Origin: an uncultured Campylobacterota bacterium
GTDB taxonomy: Bacteria; Campylobacterota; Campylobacteria; Campylobacterales; Arcobacteraceae
Length of the DNA stretch: 6,651 bases
Direction of reading: 5' to 3'
NCBI GenBank assembly: GCA_903821805.1
Contig: CAIJNA010000059.1
Span: 1-6,651, forward strand
Shown here piece after piece: positions 1-6,577 of this stretch. Below the pieces are notes generated by a model. It did no database searches, had not been told where the DNA came from, and saw only the letters and a program-made list of their open reading frames with translations. The position numbers and the translations under genes are program-made. Numbering within the stretch: the first letter of the stretch is position 1; each line of letters begins with the position of its first letter.

Positions 1-1332
1 AAAAAATATTTTTTGAAACTTATAAGCTTTTGCAATTTTCATAAAGTCAATCATTGCATCATGACATGCTTTAGCTTCAAATTCATTTCGCCCAAGCGTA
101 TCTCCCAAATATGGAACACAAGAGTTTTTTGCCAACAAAAAAGTATCAAGATTTTGCATTTTAAGCTCACTGGCGAGTCCATCATACGATGAATATGCGT
201 GAGAATCTCCTAAAACCAAAACATCGTTTTTGTCTTTATTTGTTGCTCTTACAAAATCATATTTAAGCTCATATCCCAATTCGTTTTTCAAGAAATATTT
301 CCCATTTTCATCTTGCTGAATAACTTTTTTAAATTGTTGATTCATAGCATCATTATTTTCCAAATGAGCCCTAAGAGGAAATCCTTTTTTAATCTCTGTA
401 AATTTTCCAAATAATCCAAGAGATAGGGCTGCAAAAAATAAAGCTATCACAAAAACGTAGCTTGTTTGTTTCCTCGCATAAAGTTCAACATAAATATATG
501 TCAAATATGAAAAAAATATCGACATTACTATAATCAAAATACCATACAATTCAACATTTAATCCAAAAATATGCATATAACTTATAACAACATAGTGCCA
601 CAAATAAAGAGGGAAACTAATTAGTCCTAAAAAAACTAATGGTTTAATTTCCAACAATTTATTACTTATTGGTGGTGCAGAGAAACTGTATTTTGAATAA
701 AATGCAAACAATAATCCTCCAAAACAAAGTTCCCAAAATCTAGCAAATGAATTGTAAAATAAATCTAGTTCAAAAAAGTAGGGAAAGAAAAACATTATAA
801 TTGTAATAACAAGCAAAGAACTTATAAAATGCAATCGCGATTTGTAGATTATAAATATTATAAATGGCCAAGCCAAATAAAATTGTTCTTCAATTGATAA
901 TGACCAAAAATGAAGCAATGGTTTAAATTTTGAAGCTTCATCCCAATAACCAACTTCACTCATAAGGCGAAAATTTTGGTAAAAAAGTGATGAGGACTCT
1001 ATGTGTAGTCCGAGTTGTTGAAGTTCACTTGGAAACATAAATAAGTAGCCAATTAAATATGTACTTAAGAGCACAATTAACATTGCTGGAAAAATTCTTC
1101 TTACACGGTTTCTGTAAAATTCCTTAAAACTGAAATTATTATTCTCAAGCTTGGTAAATATAATTTGTGTTATCAAATATCCTGATAATAAAAAAAATAC
1201 ATCAACACCTAGATATCCAAATGGAAAATACTCTGGCCAAATATGAAACAGCAACACTAATGAAATCGAAATTCCTCTTAGTCCGTCTATTGATGGATTA
1301 TATTTTAAAGAATGATTGACAATGGGTATCAA
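1..1332 (-). CDS. Membrane acyltransferase-3 (OafA/WbpC-like) with C-terminal SGNH domain, partial (3' end outside window)
   Basis: The frame stays open for 444 codons to the left edge, so the C-terminus is missing. The N-terminus carries the acyltransferase-3 signature: SIDGLRG (residues 14-20), the likely catalytic His30 in LLFH, GVDVFFLLSGY (42-52), FYRNRVRRIFP (72-82), HFWSLSIEEQFYL (141-153) and PLYLWHY (241-247). About nine hydrophobic helices precede a soluble part with the SGNH motif GDSH (375-378) and Cys405/Cys423. Family members move an acyl (usually acetyl) group across the inner membrane; the SGNH domain places it on a glycan in the periplasm. No ATG is available before the signature. 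The start is inferred as TTG at 1332, two bases after the wbpE stop, with no clear Shine-Dalgarno sequence, so it probably depends on coupling. The spacing between the WELCFGG (200-206) and PLYLWHY motifs looks short for the family. The acyl group and acceptor cannot be read from the sequence. Confidence 0.88.
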   Translation of the reverse strand, partial: MIPIVNHSLKYNPSIDGLRGISISLVLLFHIWPEYFPFGYLGVDVFFLLSGYLITQIIFTKLENNNFSFKEFYRNRVRRIFPAMLIVLLSTYLIGYLFMFPSELQQLGLHIESSSLFYQNFRLMSEVGYWDEASKFKPLLHFWSLSIEEQFYLAWPFIIFIIYKSRLHFISSLLVITIIMFFFPYFFELDLFYNSFARFWELCFGGLLFAFYSKYSFSAPPISNKLLEIKPLVFLGLISFPLYLWHYVVISYMHIFGLNVELYGILIIVMSIFFSYLTYIYVELYARKQTSYVFVIALFFAALSLGLFGKFTEIKKGFPLRAHLENNDAMNQQFKKVIQQDENGKYFLKNELGYELKYDFVRATNKDKNDVLVLGDSHAYSSYDGLASELKMQNLDTFLLAKNSCVPYLGDTLGRNEFEAKACHDAMIDFMKIAKAYKFQKIFF

Positions 1333-1334
1333 GG

Positions 1335-2423
1335 CTATAAATTTCCAACAATATATTCGATCTCTTCATCAGTAACATATGGATTCATAGGTAAACTCAT
1401 AATCTCACTTGAAACTACTTCAGAGATTGGAAAATCACCTTTTTTATATCCCAAGTAAGCAAAACACTCTTGAATATGAAGTGGCATAGGATAGTGCACT
1501 GCTGTTGGTATTCCAGCAAGTTTTAGTTTCTCTTGCAGTTCATCTCTATTTTTTACTCTTATTGAATATTGAGCCCAAGCTGATGTAGTTTTTTCATCTA
1601 CATAAGGAAGAATTAGATTTGATTTGTTTTCCAAAGCTTTTGTGTATTTTTTTGCTACTTCTTGTCTAAGCGCCAAGTCTTTTGGATAGTATTTTAGTTT
1701 TACATTTAATACAGCTGCTTGAATAGTGTCAAGTCTTCCACCCATTCCTATGTATTTATGGTGGTATCTTTTTGATTGCCCATGAAGTCGCAAGCTTTTC
1801 ATTTTATTGGCTAGTTCTTCATTGTTAGTAAAAACTGCTCCGCCATCGCCATAACATCCAAGTGGTTTAGCTGGGAAAAATGAAGTTGTTGAGATATCTC
1901 CAAGTGCTGAATCTGTTATCCCCTTATAAGTGCTTCCAAAGCTTTGAGCACCATCTATTATTACTTTTAAATTATGTTTTTTTGCAATTTTATTTATCTC
2001 TTCCATATCAGCTGGTTGTCCATAAAGAGACACTGGAATAATTGCTTTTGTTTTTAGAGTTATTTTCTCTTCTATTTTAGTTGGATCAAGATTATACGAA
2101 TTTTGCTCAATATCTACAAAAACAGGAATAGCTCCTAAAAAAGCTATTGTTTCAGCTGTTGCTATAAAAGTAAAAGGTGTAGTGATAATTTCATCACCTG
2201 GTTTTATATCAAGTGCCATCATAGCAAGTAGCAATGCATCTGTTCCATTGCTACAACTTACGGCATATTTTGCTCCAGTAAAACTTTCAAGGCTTTTTTC
2301 TAATTCTTGTACTTCATTTCCCATAATAAAGTTACAATTTCTAGCTACTTTTAAAATGGCACTTTCTATTTCATCTTTGTATAATTCATGTTGGTATTGT
2401 AAGTTTGCGAAATCTATCTTCAT
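1335..2423 (-). CDS. wbpE: WbpE-like PLP aminotransferase (UDP-2-acetamido-2-deoxy-3-keto-glucuronate aminotransferase), DegT/DnrJ/EryC1 family
   Basis: This is a full-length (362 aa) sugar aminotransferase closely resembling WbpE of P. aeruginosa and WlbC of Bordetella. It should transfer an amino group from glutamate to C3 of the 3-keto sugar made by WbpB. Visible motifs are GTDAL (60-64, phosphate binding), IIDGAQSFGS (155-164, with Asp157 contacting the PLP ring nitrogen), SFFPAKPLGCYGDGGA (181-196, with Lys186 as the Schiff-base lysine), the HGQ segment (214-216), and AVHYPMPLH (308-316) near the C-terminus. The family usually has EDAAQ where this protein has IDGAQ; the key aspartate is kept. 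The ATG at 2423 is supported by AGAAGAG five bases upstream and lies 2 nt after the wbpD stop. In this pathway the glutamate-derived 2-oxoglutarate can be used to recycle NADH bound to WbpB, so the two enzymes are expected to work together. The substrate is assigned from context and similarity. Confidence 0.92.
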   Translation of the reverse strand: MKIDFANLQYQHELYKDEIESAILKVARNCNFIMGNEVQELEKSLESFTGAKYAVSCSNGTDALLLAMMALDIKPGDEIITTPFTFIATAETIAFLGAIPVFVDIEQNSYNLDPTKIEEKITLKTKAIIPVSLYGQPADMEEINKIAKKHNLKVIIDGAQSFGSTYKGITDSALGDISTTSFFPAKPLGCYGDGGAVFTNNEELANKMKSLRLHGQSKRYHHKYIGMGGRLDTIQAAVLNVKLKYYPKDLALRQEVAKKYTKALENKSNLILPYVDEKTTSAWAQYSIRVKNRDELQEKLKLAGIPTAVHYPMPLHIQECFAYLGYKKGDFPISEVVSSEIMSLPMNPYVTDEEIEYIVGNL

Positions 2424-2425
2424 TG

Positions 2426-3004
2426 TTACTCTTCTATTAAAATTAAATTGTCATTTTGGATTTTGTATTTACTATTATCAAAACTATCAAACGCAATATA
2501 ATTACTATCAAATTTTAACGTATTCCCAGCACGACTTACCCAACCTATTTGCTTTGCAGGTACTCCAACCATAAGTGAATATGGTTTTACATCTTTATTT
2601 ACTACTGTTCCGCTTCCAATAAGAGCATATTCGCCAATAGTTACACCACAAACGATAGTAGAATTTGCTCCAATGGAGCACCCTTTTTTAAGAAGTGTTT
2701 TTTTGAATTCTTCACGACGCACAATAAAAGCTCTTGGATTAGTCACATTTGTAAAAACCATTGAAGGTCCTAAAAATACATCATCTTCTACCTCTACACC
2801 TTCGTAGATAGAGACATTATTCTGAACTTTAACACCATGACCGATATTTACCTTTGGTCCAACTACACAGTTTTGTCCGAAAGAACAATTAGAACCTATA
2901 TTAGAACCACTTAAAATATGTGAGAAATGCCAAATCTTAGTGTCATCACCTATAGTTACATCTTTGTCAATAAAGCTTGATTCATGAAAGTAAAACGAAG
3001 CCAT
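2426..3004 (-). CDS. wbpD: WbpD-like UDP-2-acetamido-3-amino-glucuronate N-acetyltransferase (left-handed beta-helix)
   Basis: This 192-aa acetyltransferase has hexapeptide repeats across roughly residues 12-70 and 108-150 (for example IGDDTK, IGSNCS, IGHGVK, IGANST, IGEYAL), which build a trimeric left-handed beta-helix. It resembles WbpD and WlbB, which use acetyl-CoA to acetylate the 3-amino group installed by WbpE and yield UDP-GlcNAc3NAcA. The segment GPSMVFTNVTNPR (79-91), followed by KKGCSIGANSTIVCGVTIG, is typical of these 3-N-acetyltransferases, as is MVGVPAKQIGWVS (145-157) at the end of the helix. The reading frame extends 7 codons further to a TTG at 3025. The ATG at 3004 is preferred because it overlaps the wbpB stop as TAATG and gives a length close to that of WbpD. 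No strong Shine-Dalgarno sequence precedes it, so translation is probably coupled to wbpB. Confidence 0.92.
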   Translation of the reverse strand: MASFYFHESSFIDKDVTIGDDTKIWHFSHILSGSNIGSNCSFGQNCVVGPKVNIGHGVKVQNNVSIYEGVEVEDDVFLGPSMVFTNVTNPRAFIVRREEFKKTLLKKGCSIGANSTIVCGVTIGEYALIGSGTVVNKDVKPYSLMVGVPAKQIGWVSRAGNTLKFDSNYIAFDSFDNSKYKIQNDNLILIEE

Positions 3005-3006
3005 TA
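3002..3006 (-). promoter_or_regulatory. TAATG stop-start overlap joining wbpB and wbpD
   Basis: The wbpB stop codon TAA shares its last base with the wbpD ATG. The upstream bases (AAAAAG about 10 nt away) make only a weak Shine-Dalgarno sequence. A ribosome finishing wbpB probably re-initiates here, which would keep the two enzymes in proportion. This junction is the main reason for rejecting the upstream TTG as the wbpD start. Confidence 0.7.
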
Positions 3007-3972
3007 GATAATTACTTTTTTGCAAAATGGATGATATTCACCATGAAGTCCAAGTGGTGAGAGCTTTCTGATAACAGAAACAATATTAATTGAGTTTCTA
3101 GCCTCTTCAAGTCCAAATCCACCACCATTTAAAATATGCTCGTAACTTCTTGTATGAAGATCTGTAAAACCTTCACTAAATTCGAACTCTTCACCATCAA
3201 CCGTTATGCTTCTAAAAGTAGTTTTTCCTGTTTCTTTTATCTCATCTGGGATGTAGTTATAATTAACGCTTAAAAACCATCTTACGTTTGCATTTTTTAA
3301 TTTCATAAATCCAGCATTTGCATCTGCTTCTTTTAGATGAACAATATTCTCTTCAATTGGTCCAAATATCCAAGAAAGCATATCAAAAAAATGCACTCCA
3401 ATATTAGATGCTATTCCACCACTTTTGGCAACATCACCTTTCCAAGACACAAAATACCATTTTCCACGACTTGTAAGGTATGTCAAATCTATATCATAAA
3501 CTTTATTTGGGTTTTGTTCCAACTCTTTTGCTATTTTATTTTTTAGTGCAATTATTGAATCATGAAGACGAAGTTGTAAAATATTATAAACTTTTTTTCC
3601 CGTTTCTTCCTCTATAATTTTTAGTTGATCAATATTGTGCGGATTAAGAACTAGTGGTTTTTCACAAATAGCATGAGCACCATTTTTTAATGCAAATCTT
3701 ATGTGGCTATCGTGAAGATAGTTTGGTGTAGTTATCCCAATATATTCTATTTTTTTATTTCCATCTCTATGCCATTTATCTACAAATCTATCAAATCTTT
3801 CAAATTCTGTAAAAAAATGAGCATCGGGAAAATTTGCGTCCATTATCCCAATACCATCATAAGGATCAAGGGCAGCTACTAAATCATTTCCTGTATCTTT
3901 TATAGCTTTCATGTGTCTTGGAGCTATATATCCGCTAGCTCCAATAAGTGCAAAGTTTTTAATATTTGACAT
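3004..3972 (-). CDS. wbpB: WbpB-like UDP-GlcNAcA 3-dehydrogenase (Gfo/Idh/MocA oxidoreductase)
   Basis: This 322-aa NAD-dependent oxidoreductase resembles WbpB and WlbA along its whole length. It oxidises C3 of UDP-N-acetyl-hexosaminuronic acid to the 3-keto form. The Rossmann start is ALIGASGYIAPRHM (8-21). The family signature CEKPL (103-107) carries the predicted catalytic Lys105, and NIGVHFFDML (190-199) carries the predicted catalytic His194. The segments VYNILQLR (128-135), DLTYLTSRG (162-170) and RSITVDGEEFEFSEGFTDLH (254-273) are also shared with WbpB. In some family members the bound NADH is re-oxidised by 2-oxoglutarate rather than released; the sequence alone does not show which mode applies here. 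The ATG at 3972 has GGAG eight bases upstream and lies 1 nt after the upstream dehydrogenase stop. The stop overlaps the wbpD start by one base. Confidence 0.93.
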   Translation of the reverse strand: MSNIKNFALIGASGYIAPRHMKAIKDTGNDLVAALDPYDGIGIMDANFPDAHFFTEFERFDRFVDKWHRDGNKKIEYIGITTPNYLHDSHIRFALKNGAHAICEKPLVLNPHNIDQLKIIEEETGKKVYNILQLRLHDSIIALKNKIAKELEQNPNKVYDIDLTYLTSRGKWYFVSWKGDVAKSGGIASNIGVHFFDMLSWIFGPIEENIVHLKEADANAGFMKLKNANVRWFLSVNYNYIPDEIKETGKTTFRSITVDGEEFEFSEGFTDLHTRSYEHILNGGGFGLEEARNSINIVSVIRKLSPLGLHGEYHPFCKKVII

Positions 3973-3973
3973 T

Positions 3974-5239
3974 CTATAGTCTCCATGTAGGATTTTGAAC
4001 GATCCCTTTAACGTCTATAATTATAGGCTCTCCATTTGACATATTTACATAATCTAAAGTTGAAATTTCTTTAAATTTATCATGCCCGACAGCAACTATA
4101 ATAGAGTCATATTTCTTACAATTTAGAGGTAAAGCATCAATAAAATTTAGCTTCTTAGTTTCTTTATCGCTTCTATCCACCCAATAATCATATACTTCAA
4201 CATGGCACTCAAATTCTTCTAGTTCTTTAATGATATCCATAACTTTTGAATTTCTCATATCAGGACAGTTTTCTTTAAAAGTTACACCCATCACTAAAAC
4301 ATTCGCATTTTTTAGTTTTTTATCAAATTTAACCATTTTTTTAATCGCTTTATCTGCAATCAATTTGCTCATCCCATTGTTTATTTGACGCGCACCTAAA
4401 ATCAGATTTGGCATATATCCCAAGCTTTGAGCTTTATGAGTAAGATAATATGGATCAACACCAATACAGTGTCCTCCAACTAAACCTGGTTTTAGATTTA
4501 TAAAATTCCATTTCGTTGCGGCTGCTTCAATAACATCATGAGTATTTATTTTCATAAGGTCAAATATCATGGCAAGTTCATTAATAAGTGCAATATTTAC
4601 ATCTCGTTGAGTATTTTCAATAACTTTAGCAGCTTCAGCTACTTTAATAGTTGGAGCCATGTGTGTTCCAGCTGTTATAATTGACTTATAAAGGTTATCT
4701 ACTTTTATTGCTATTTCAGGTGTTGAACCTGATGTGATTTTAAGTATTTTTGTAACAGTATGCTCTTTGTCTCCAGGATTAATTCGCTCAGGTGAATATC
4801 CACAAAAGAAAGTTTCATTAAATTTAAGACCAGAAAAATTCTCCAAAATAGGAACGCAAATCTCTTCTGTAACTCCAGGATAAACGGTAGATTCATAAAT
4901 AACAATATCGCCTTTTTTCAGAACTTTAGCAACGGCTTCACTTGATTTGATAATTGGTGTTAAATCAGGCTCATTACTATCATCAATTGGAGTTGGAACT
5001 GTAACAATATAAATATTGCAATCTTTTATCTCTTCAATATTTAACGTAAACTTCATCCCATTGGCAATAGATTCATGCACTTGTGATTGGGTTAATTCTA
5101 GTGTTCTATCAAATCCACTATTTAGTTCGTCTATTCGTGATTGATTAATATCAAATCCAACAACTTCATATTTTTCACTAAATGCATGAGCCAGCGGAAG
5201 ACCAACGTAGCCAAGACCTATTACGCATATTTTATTCAT
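3974..5239 (-). CDS. tviB: UDP-N-acetyl-hexosamine 6-dehydrogenase, TviB/WbpO subtype (supplies the WbpA step)
   Basis: This 421-aa enzyme of the UDP-glucose/GDP-mannose dehydrogenase family oxidises the C6 alcohol of a UDP-sugar to the carboxylate with two NAD+. The N-terminal Rossmann motif is GLGYVG (8-13). The active site shows ESTVYPGVTEE (116-126), YSPERINPGD (148-157), Lys205 and Asn209 in AEAAKVIENTQRD, and the catalytic Cys258 in GLVGGHCIGVDPYYL (252-266). The C-terminal UDP-binding domain includes GVTFKENCPDMRNS (318-331). These details fit TviB (UDP-GlcNAc) and WbpO (UDP-GalNAc) better than classical WbpA, so the gluco or galacto substrate is open; the wbpB-D-E neighbours favour UDP-GlcNAc. 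A longer frame reaches an ATG at 5278 inside ugd. The ATG at 5239 is preferred because AAGGA lies five bases upstream and the protein then begins just before the Rossmann strand. The 16-nt gap from ugd supports one transcript. Confidence 0.92.
   Translation of the reverse strand: MNKICVIGLGYVGLPLAHAFSEKYEVVGFDINQSRIDELNSGFDRTLELTQSQVHESIANGMKFTLNIEEIKDCNIYIVTVPTPIDDSNEPDLTPIIKSSEAVAKVLKKGDIVIYESTVYPGVTEEICVPILENFSGLKFNETFFCGYSPERINPGDKEHTVTKILKITSGSTPEIAIKVDNLYKSIITAGTHMAPTIKVAEAAKVIENTQRDVNIALINELAMIFDLMKINTHDVIEAAATKWNFINLKPGLVGGHCIGVDPYYLTHKAQSLGYMPNLILGARQINNGMSKLIADKAIKKMVKFDKKLKNANVLVMGVTFKENCPDMRNSKVMDIIKELEEFECHVEVYDYWVDRSDKETKKLNFIDALPLNCKKYDSIIVAVGHDKFKEISTLDYVNMSNGEPIIIDVKGIVQNPTWRL
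3981..3984 (-). promoter_or_regulatory. Ribosome binding site of wbpB
   Basis: GGAG lies 8 nt upstream of the wbpB ATG. It sits inside the last codons of the upstream dehydrogenase (tgg aga near its stop), as expected in a tightly packed operon. Confidence 0.7.
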
Positions 5240-5244
5240 ATTTT

Positions 5245-5249
5245 TCCTT
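5245..5249 (-). promoter_or_regulatory. Ribosome binding site that fixes the start of the TviB-type dehydrogenase
   Basis: AAGGA (in AGAAGGA) lies 5 nt before the ATG at 5239, within the 16-nt gap after the ugd stop. It is the best Shine-Dalgarno sequence in the window. It supports starting the protein at MNKICVIGLGYVG rather than 13 residues earlier inside ugd. Confidence 0.8.
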
Positions 5250-5255
5250 CTATAC

Positions 5256-6428
5256 TTAACTATCACTTCTAAAAACATCTCTTGTATAAACTTTAGTTTT
5301 TACATCAGATAGACTATCTTCAACTCTATTTGCTACTATCACATCTGCAGTAGCTTTGAAGTCATCAAGATTTTTGATAACTTTTAATCCTTCAAAAGTA
5401 TCTTCATTTAAAACTGGTTCATAGATAATAACTTCAATATTTTTAGATTGTAGTTTTTCTATGATTCCTTGAACAGCACTACTTCTAAAGTTATCACTAC
5501 CTGATTTCATTATTAGTCTGTAGATTCCAACTGTTTTTGGGTTAGTTAAAAGAATTTGATTTGTTATAAACTCTTTTCTTGTTTCATTTGAATCTACTAT
5601 TGCACCTATGAGGTTATTTGGTACATCTTTGAAATTTGCTTTTAGTTGTTTTGTATCTTTTGGGAAACAATATCCACCATATCCAAAACTAGGATTGTTA
5701 TAGTGTGTTCCTATTCTAGGATCTAATCCAACACCACTTATGATATCTTTTGTGTTTAGGTTGTGTTTTTCTGAGTAACTATCTAATTCATTAAAATAAG
5801 CAACTCTCATAGCAAGATATGTATTTGAAAAAAGCTTTATAGCTTCTGCTTCAGTTGAATCTGTAAATAAAACAGAGACCCCTTTTTTAATAGCACCTCT
5901 TTCAAGTAAGCTAGCAAATATCATAGCTCGATCTGATTTCTCACCAACTATGATTCTGCTTGGGTAAAGATTATCATGAAGAGCTTGACCTTCTCTTAGG
6001 AATTCTGGAGAAAATATAATATTCTTGGTGTTGAACTTTTCATTTATCATTTTTGTATAACCAACTGGAATAGTTGATTTAATTACCATTGTTGTATTTG
6101 GATTTATACTTAGTACATCAGCTATAACATACTCTATACTTTTTGTATTGAAATAATTTGTAGTTTCATCATAATCTGTTGGGGTAGATATAATTACATA
6201 ATCAGCTCCAGAATATGCTTCAACTTTATCTAGAGTTGCTTTAAAATTTAAATCATCTCTTTTAAGGTATTCACTTATTTCAGCGTCTTCTATTGGAGAT
6301 ATTTTATTTTGGAGCATCTCTACTTTTTGCGGGATGATATCTAGTGCTATCACTTCATTGTGTTGCGCTAGTAAGATTCCATTTGAAAGCCCAACGTATC
6401 CTGTTCCTGCTATTGCGATTTTGATCAT
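5256..6428 (-). CDS. ugd: UDP-glucose 6-dehydrogenase
   Basis: This 390-aa cytoplasmic enzyme converts UDP-glucose to UDP-glucuronic acid with two NAD+. It closely resembles the short Ugd form of enteric bacteria (E. coli, Klebsiella). Motifs are GTGYVG (8-13, NAD binding), KSTIPVGYT (117-125), FSPEFLREG (139-147, Glu142 and Glu146), EAIKLFSNTYLAMRVAYFNELD (195-216, Lys198 and Asn202) and FGYGGYCFPKDTKQL (248-262, nucleophile Cys254 and Asp258). The spacing of Lys198, Asn202, Cys254 and Asp258 matches that of the characterised Streptococcus pyogenes enzyme. The C-terminal domain contains GIYRLIMKSGSDNFR (301-315), which binds the UDP-sugar. The start could be ATG at 6428 or TTG at 6431. AAAGG lies 9 nt before the ATG and 6 nt before the TTG; ATG is preferred. 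It is the first gene of the run seen here. It supplies glucuronic acid, a different product from the wbp-type genes that follow. Confidence 0.94.
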   Translation of the reverse strand: MIKIAIAGTGYVGLSNGILLAQHNEVIALDIIPQKVEMLQNKISPIEDAEISEYLKRDDLNFKATLDKVEAYSGADYVIISTPTDYDETTNYFNTKSIEYVIADVLSINPNTTMVIKSTIPVGYTKMINEKFNTKNIIFSPEFLREGQALHDNLYPSRIIVGEKSDRAMIFASLLERGAIKKGVSVLFTDSTEAEAIKLFSNTYLAMRVAYFNELDSYSEKHNLNTKDIISGVGLDPRIGTHYNNPSFGYGGYCFPKDTKQLKANFKDVPNNLIGAIVDSNETRKEFITNQILLTNPKTVGIYRLIMKSGSDNFRSSAVQGIIEKLQSKNIEVIIYEPVLNEDTFEGLKVIKNLDDFKATADVIVANRVEDSLSDVKTKVYTRDVFRSDS

Positions 6429-6437
6429 CAAGAGATA

Positions 6438-6442
6438 CCTTT
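6438..6442 (-). promoter_or_regulatory. Ribosome binding site of ugd
   Basis: AAAGG lies 9 nt before the ATG at 6428 and 6 nt before an adjacent in-frame TTG at 6431. It supports initiation in this spot but does not strictly separate the two codons. The difference is one residue. Confidence 0.6.
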
Positions 6443-6449
6443 GGTAGTT

Positions 6450-6455
6450 ATTATA
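6450..6455 (-). promoter_or_regulatory. Candidate sigma-70 -10 box upstream of ugd
   Basis: A perfect TATAAT on the minus strand sits 21 nt before the ugd ATG. No convincing -35 hexamer lies 16-18 bp further upstream, but Campylobacterota housekeeping promoters often lack one. Transcription would begin near 6443, giving a leader of about 15 nt with the ribosome binding site almost at its 5' end. In DNA this AT-rich, a chance TATAAT is quite possible, and the operon may instead begin beyond the right edge. Confidence 0.35.
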
Positions 6456-6521
6456 TTTGTATTTAGCAAATGTTACGTTTTATAAATACTCGTTCATTTT
6501 ACAACCGTTAAGAATTTAAAT

Positions 6522-6577
6522 CAAAGCACCAACGTGTAGTTAATCTGTTTTTGCATTAATTGCACTCAAGTGCTTTG
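6522..6577. repeat. Inverted repeat CAAAGCAC ... GTGCTTTG in the ugd upstream region
   Basis: Perfect 8-bp arms at 6522-6529 and 6570-6577 are separated by 40 bp. The right arm overlaps a second, compact palindrome GCACTCAAGTGC at 6562-6573 (5-bp arms around CA). It could be an operator pair or a weak stem, but arms of this size can also occur by chance in a region of about 220 bp. Confidence 0.3.

Noticed and set aside
1190..1197. Run of eight A (T on the coding strand) in the acyltransferase gene, considered as a phase-variation tract
   Set aside because: It encodes conserved Phe codons in the AT3 signature, is short, and such runs are common in AT-rich DNA; Campylobacterota phase-variable tracts are typically longer G/C runs.
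2182..2574. Plus-strand open frame of 130 codons opposite wbpE and wbpD
   Set aside because: It lies antisense to two well-supported genes, crosses their junction, has no recognisable motif, and its composition looks like a reverse reading of conserved codons.
3005..3025. Seven-codon N-terminal extension of wbpD from a TTG
   Set aside because: The ATG at 3004 forms a TAATG coupling with the wbpB stop and gives the normal family length.
3337..3546. Plus-strand open frame of 69 codons opposite wbpB
   Set aside because: It is antisense within a clearly conserved coding region and has no family resemblance.
4711..4905. Minus-strand open frame of 64 codons inside the TviB-type gene
   Set aside because: It is a different frame of the same strand, overlapping the conserved active-site region of the real gene.
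5240..5278. Upstream 13-codon extension of the TviB-type dehydrogenase, starting inside ugd
   Set aside because: It lacks a ribosome binding site as good as that of the ATG at 5239, adds residues before the usual Rossmann start, and overlaps ugd.
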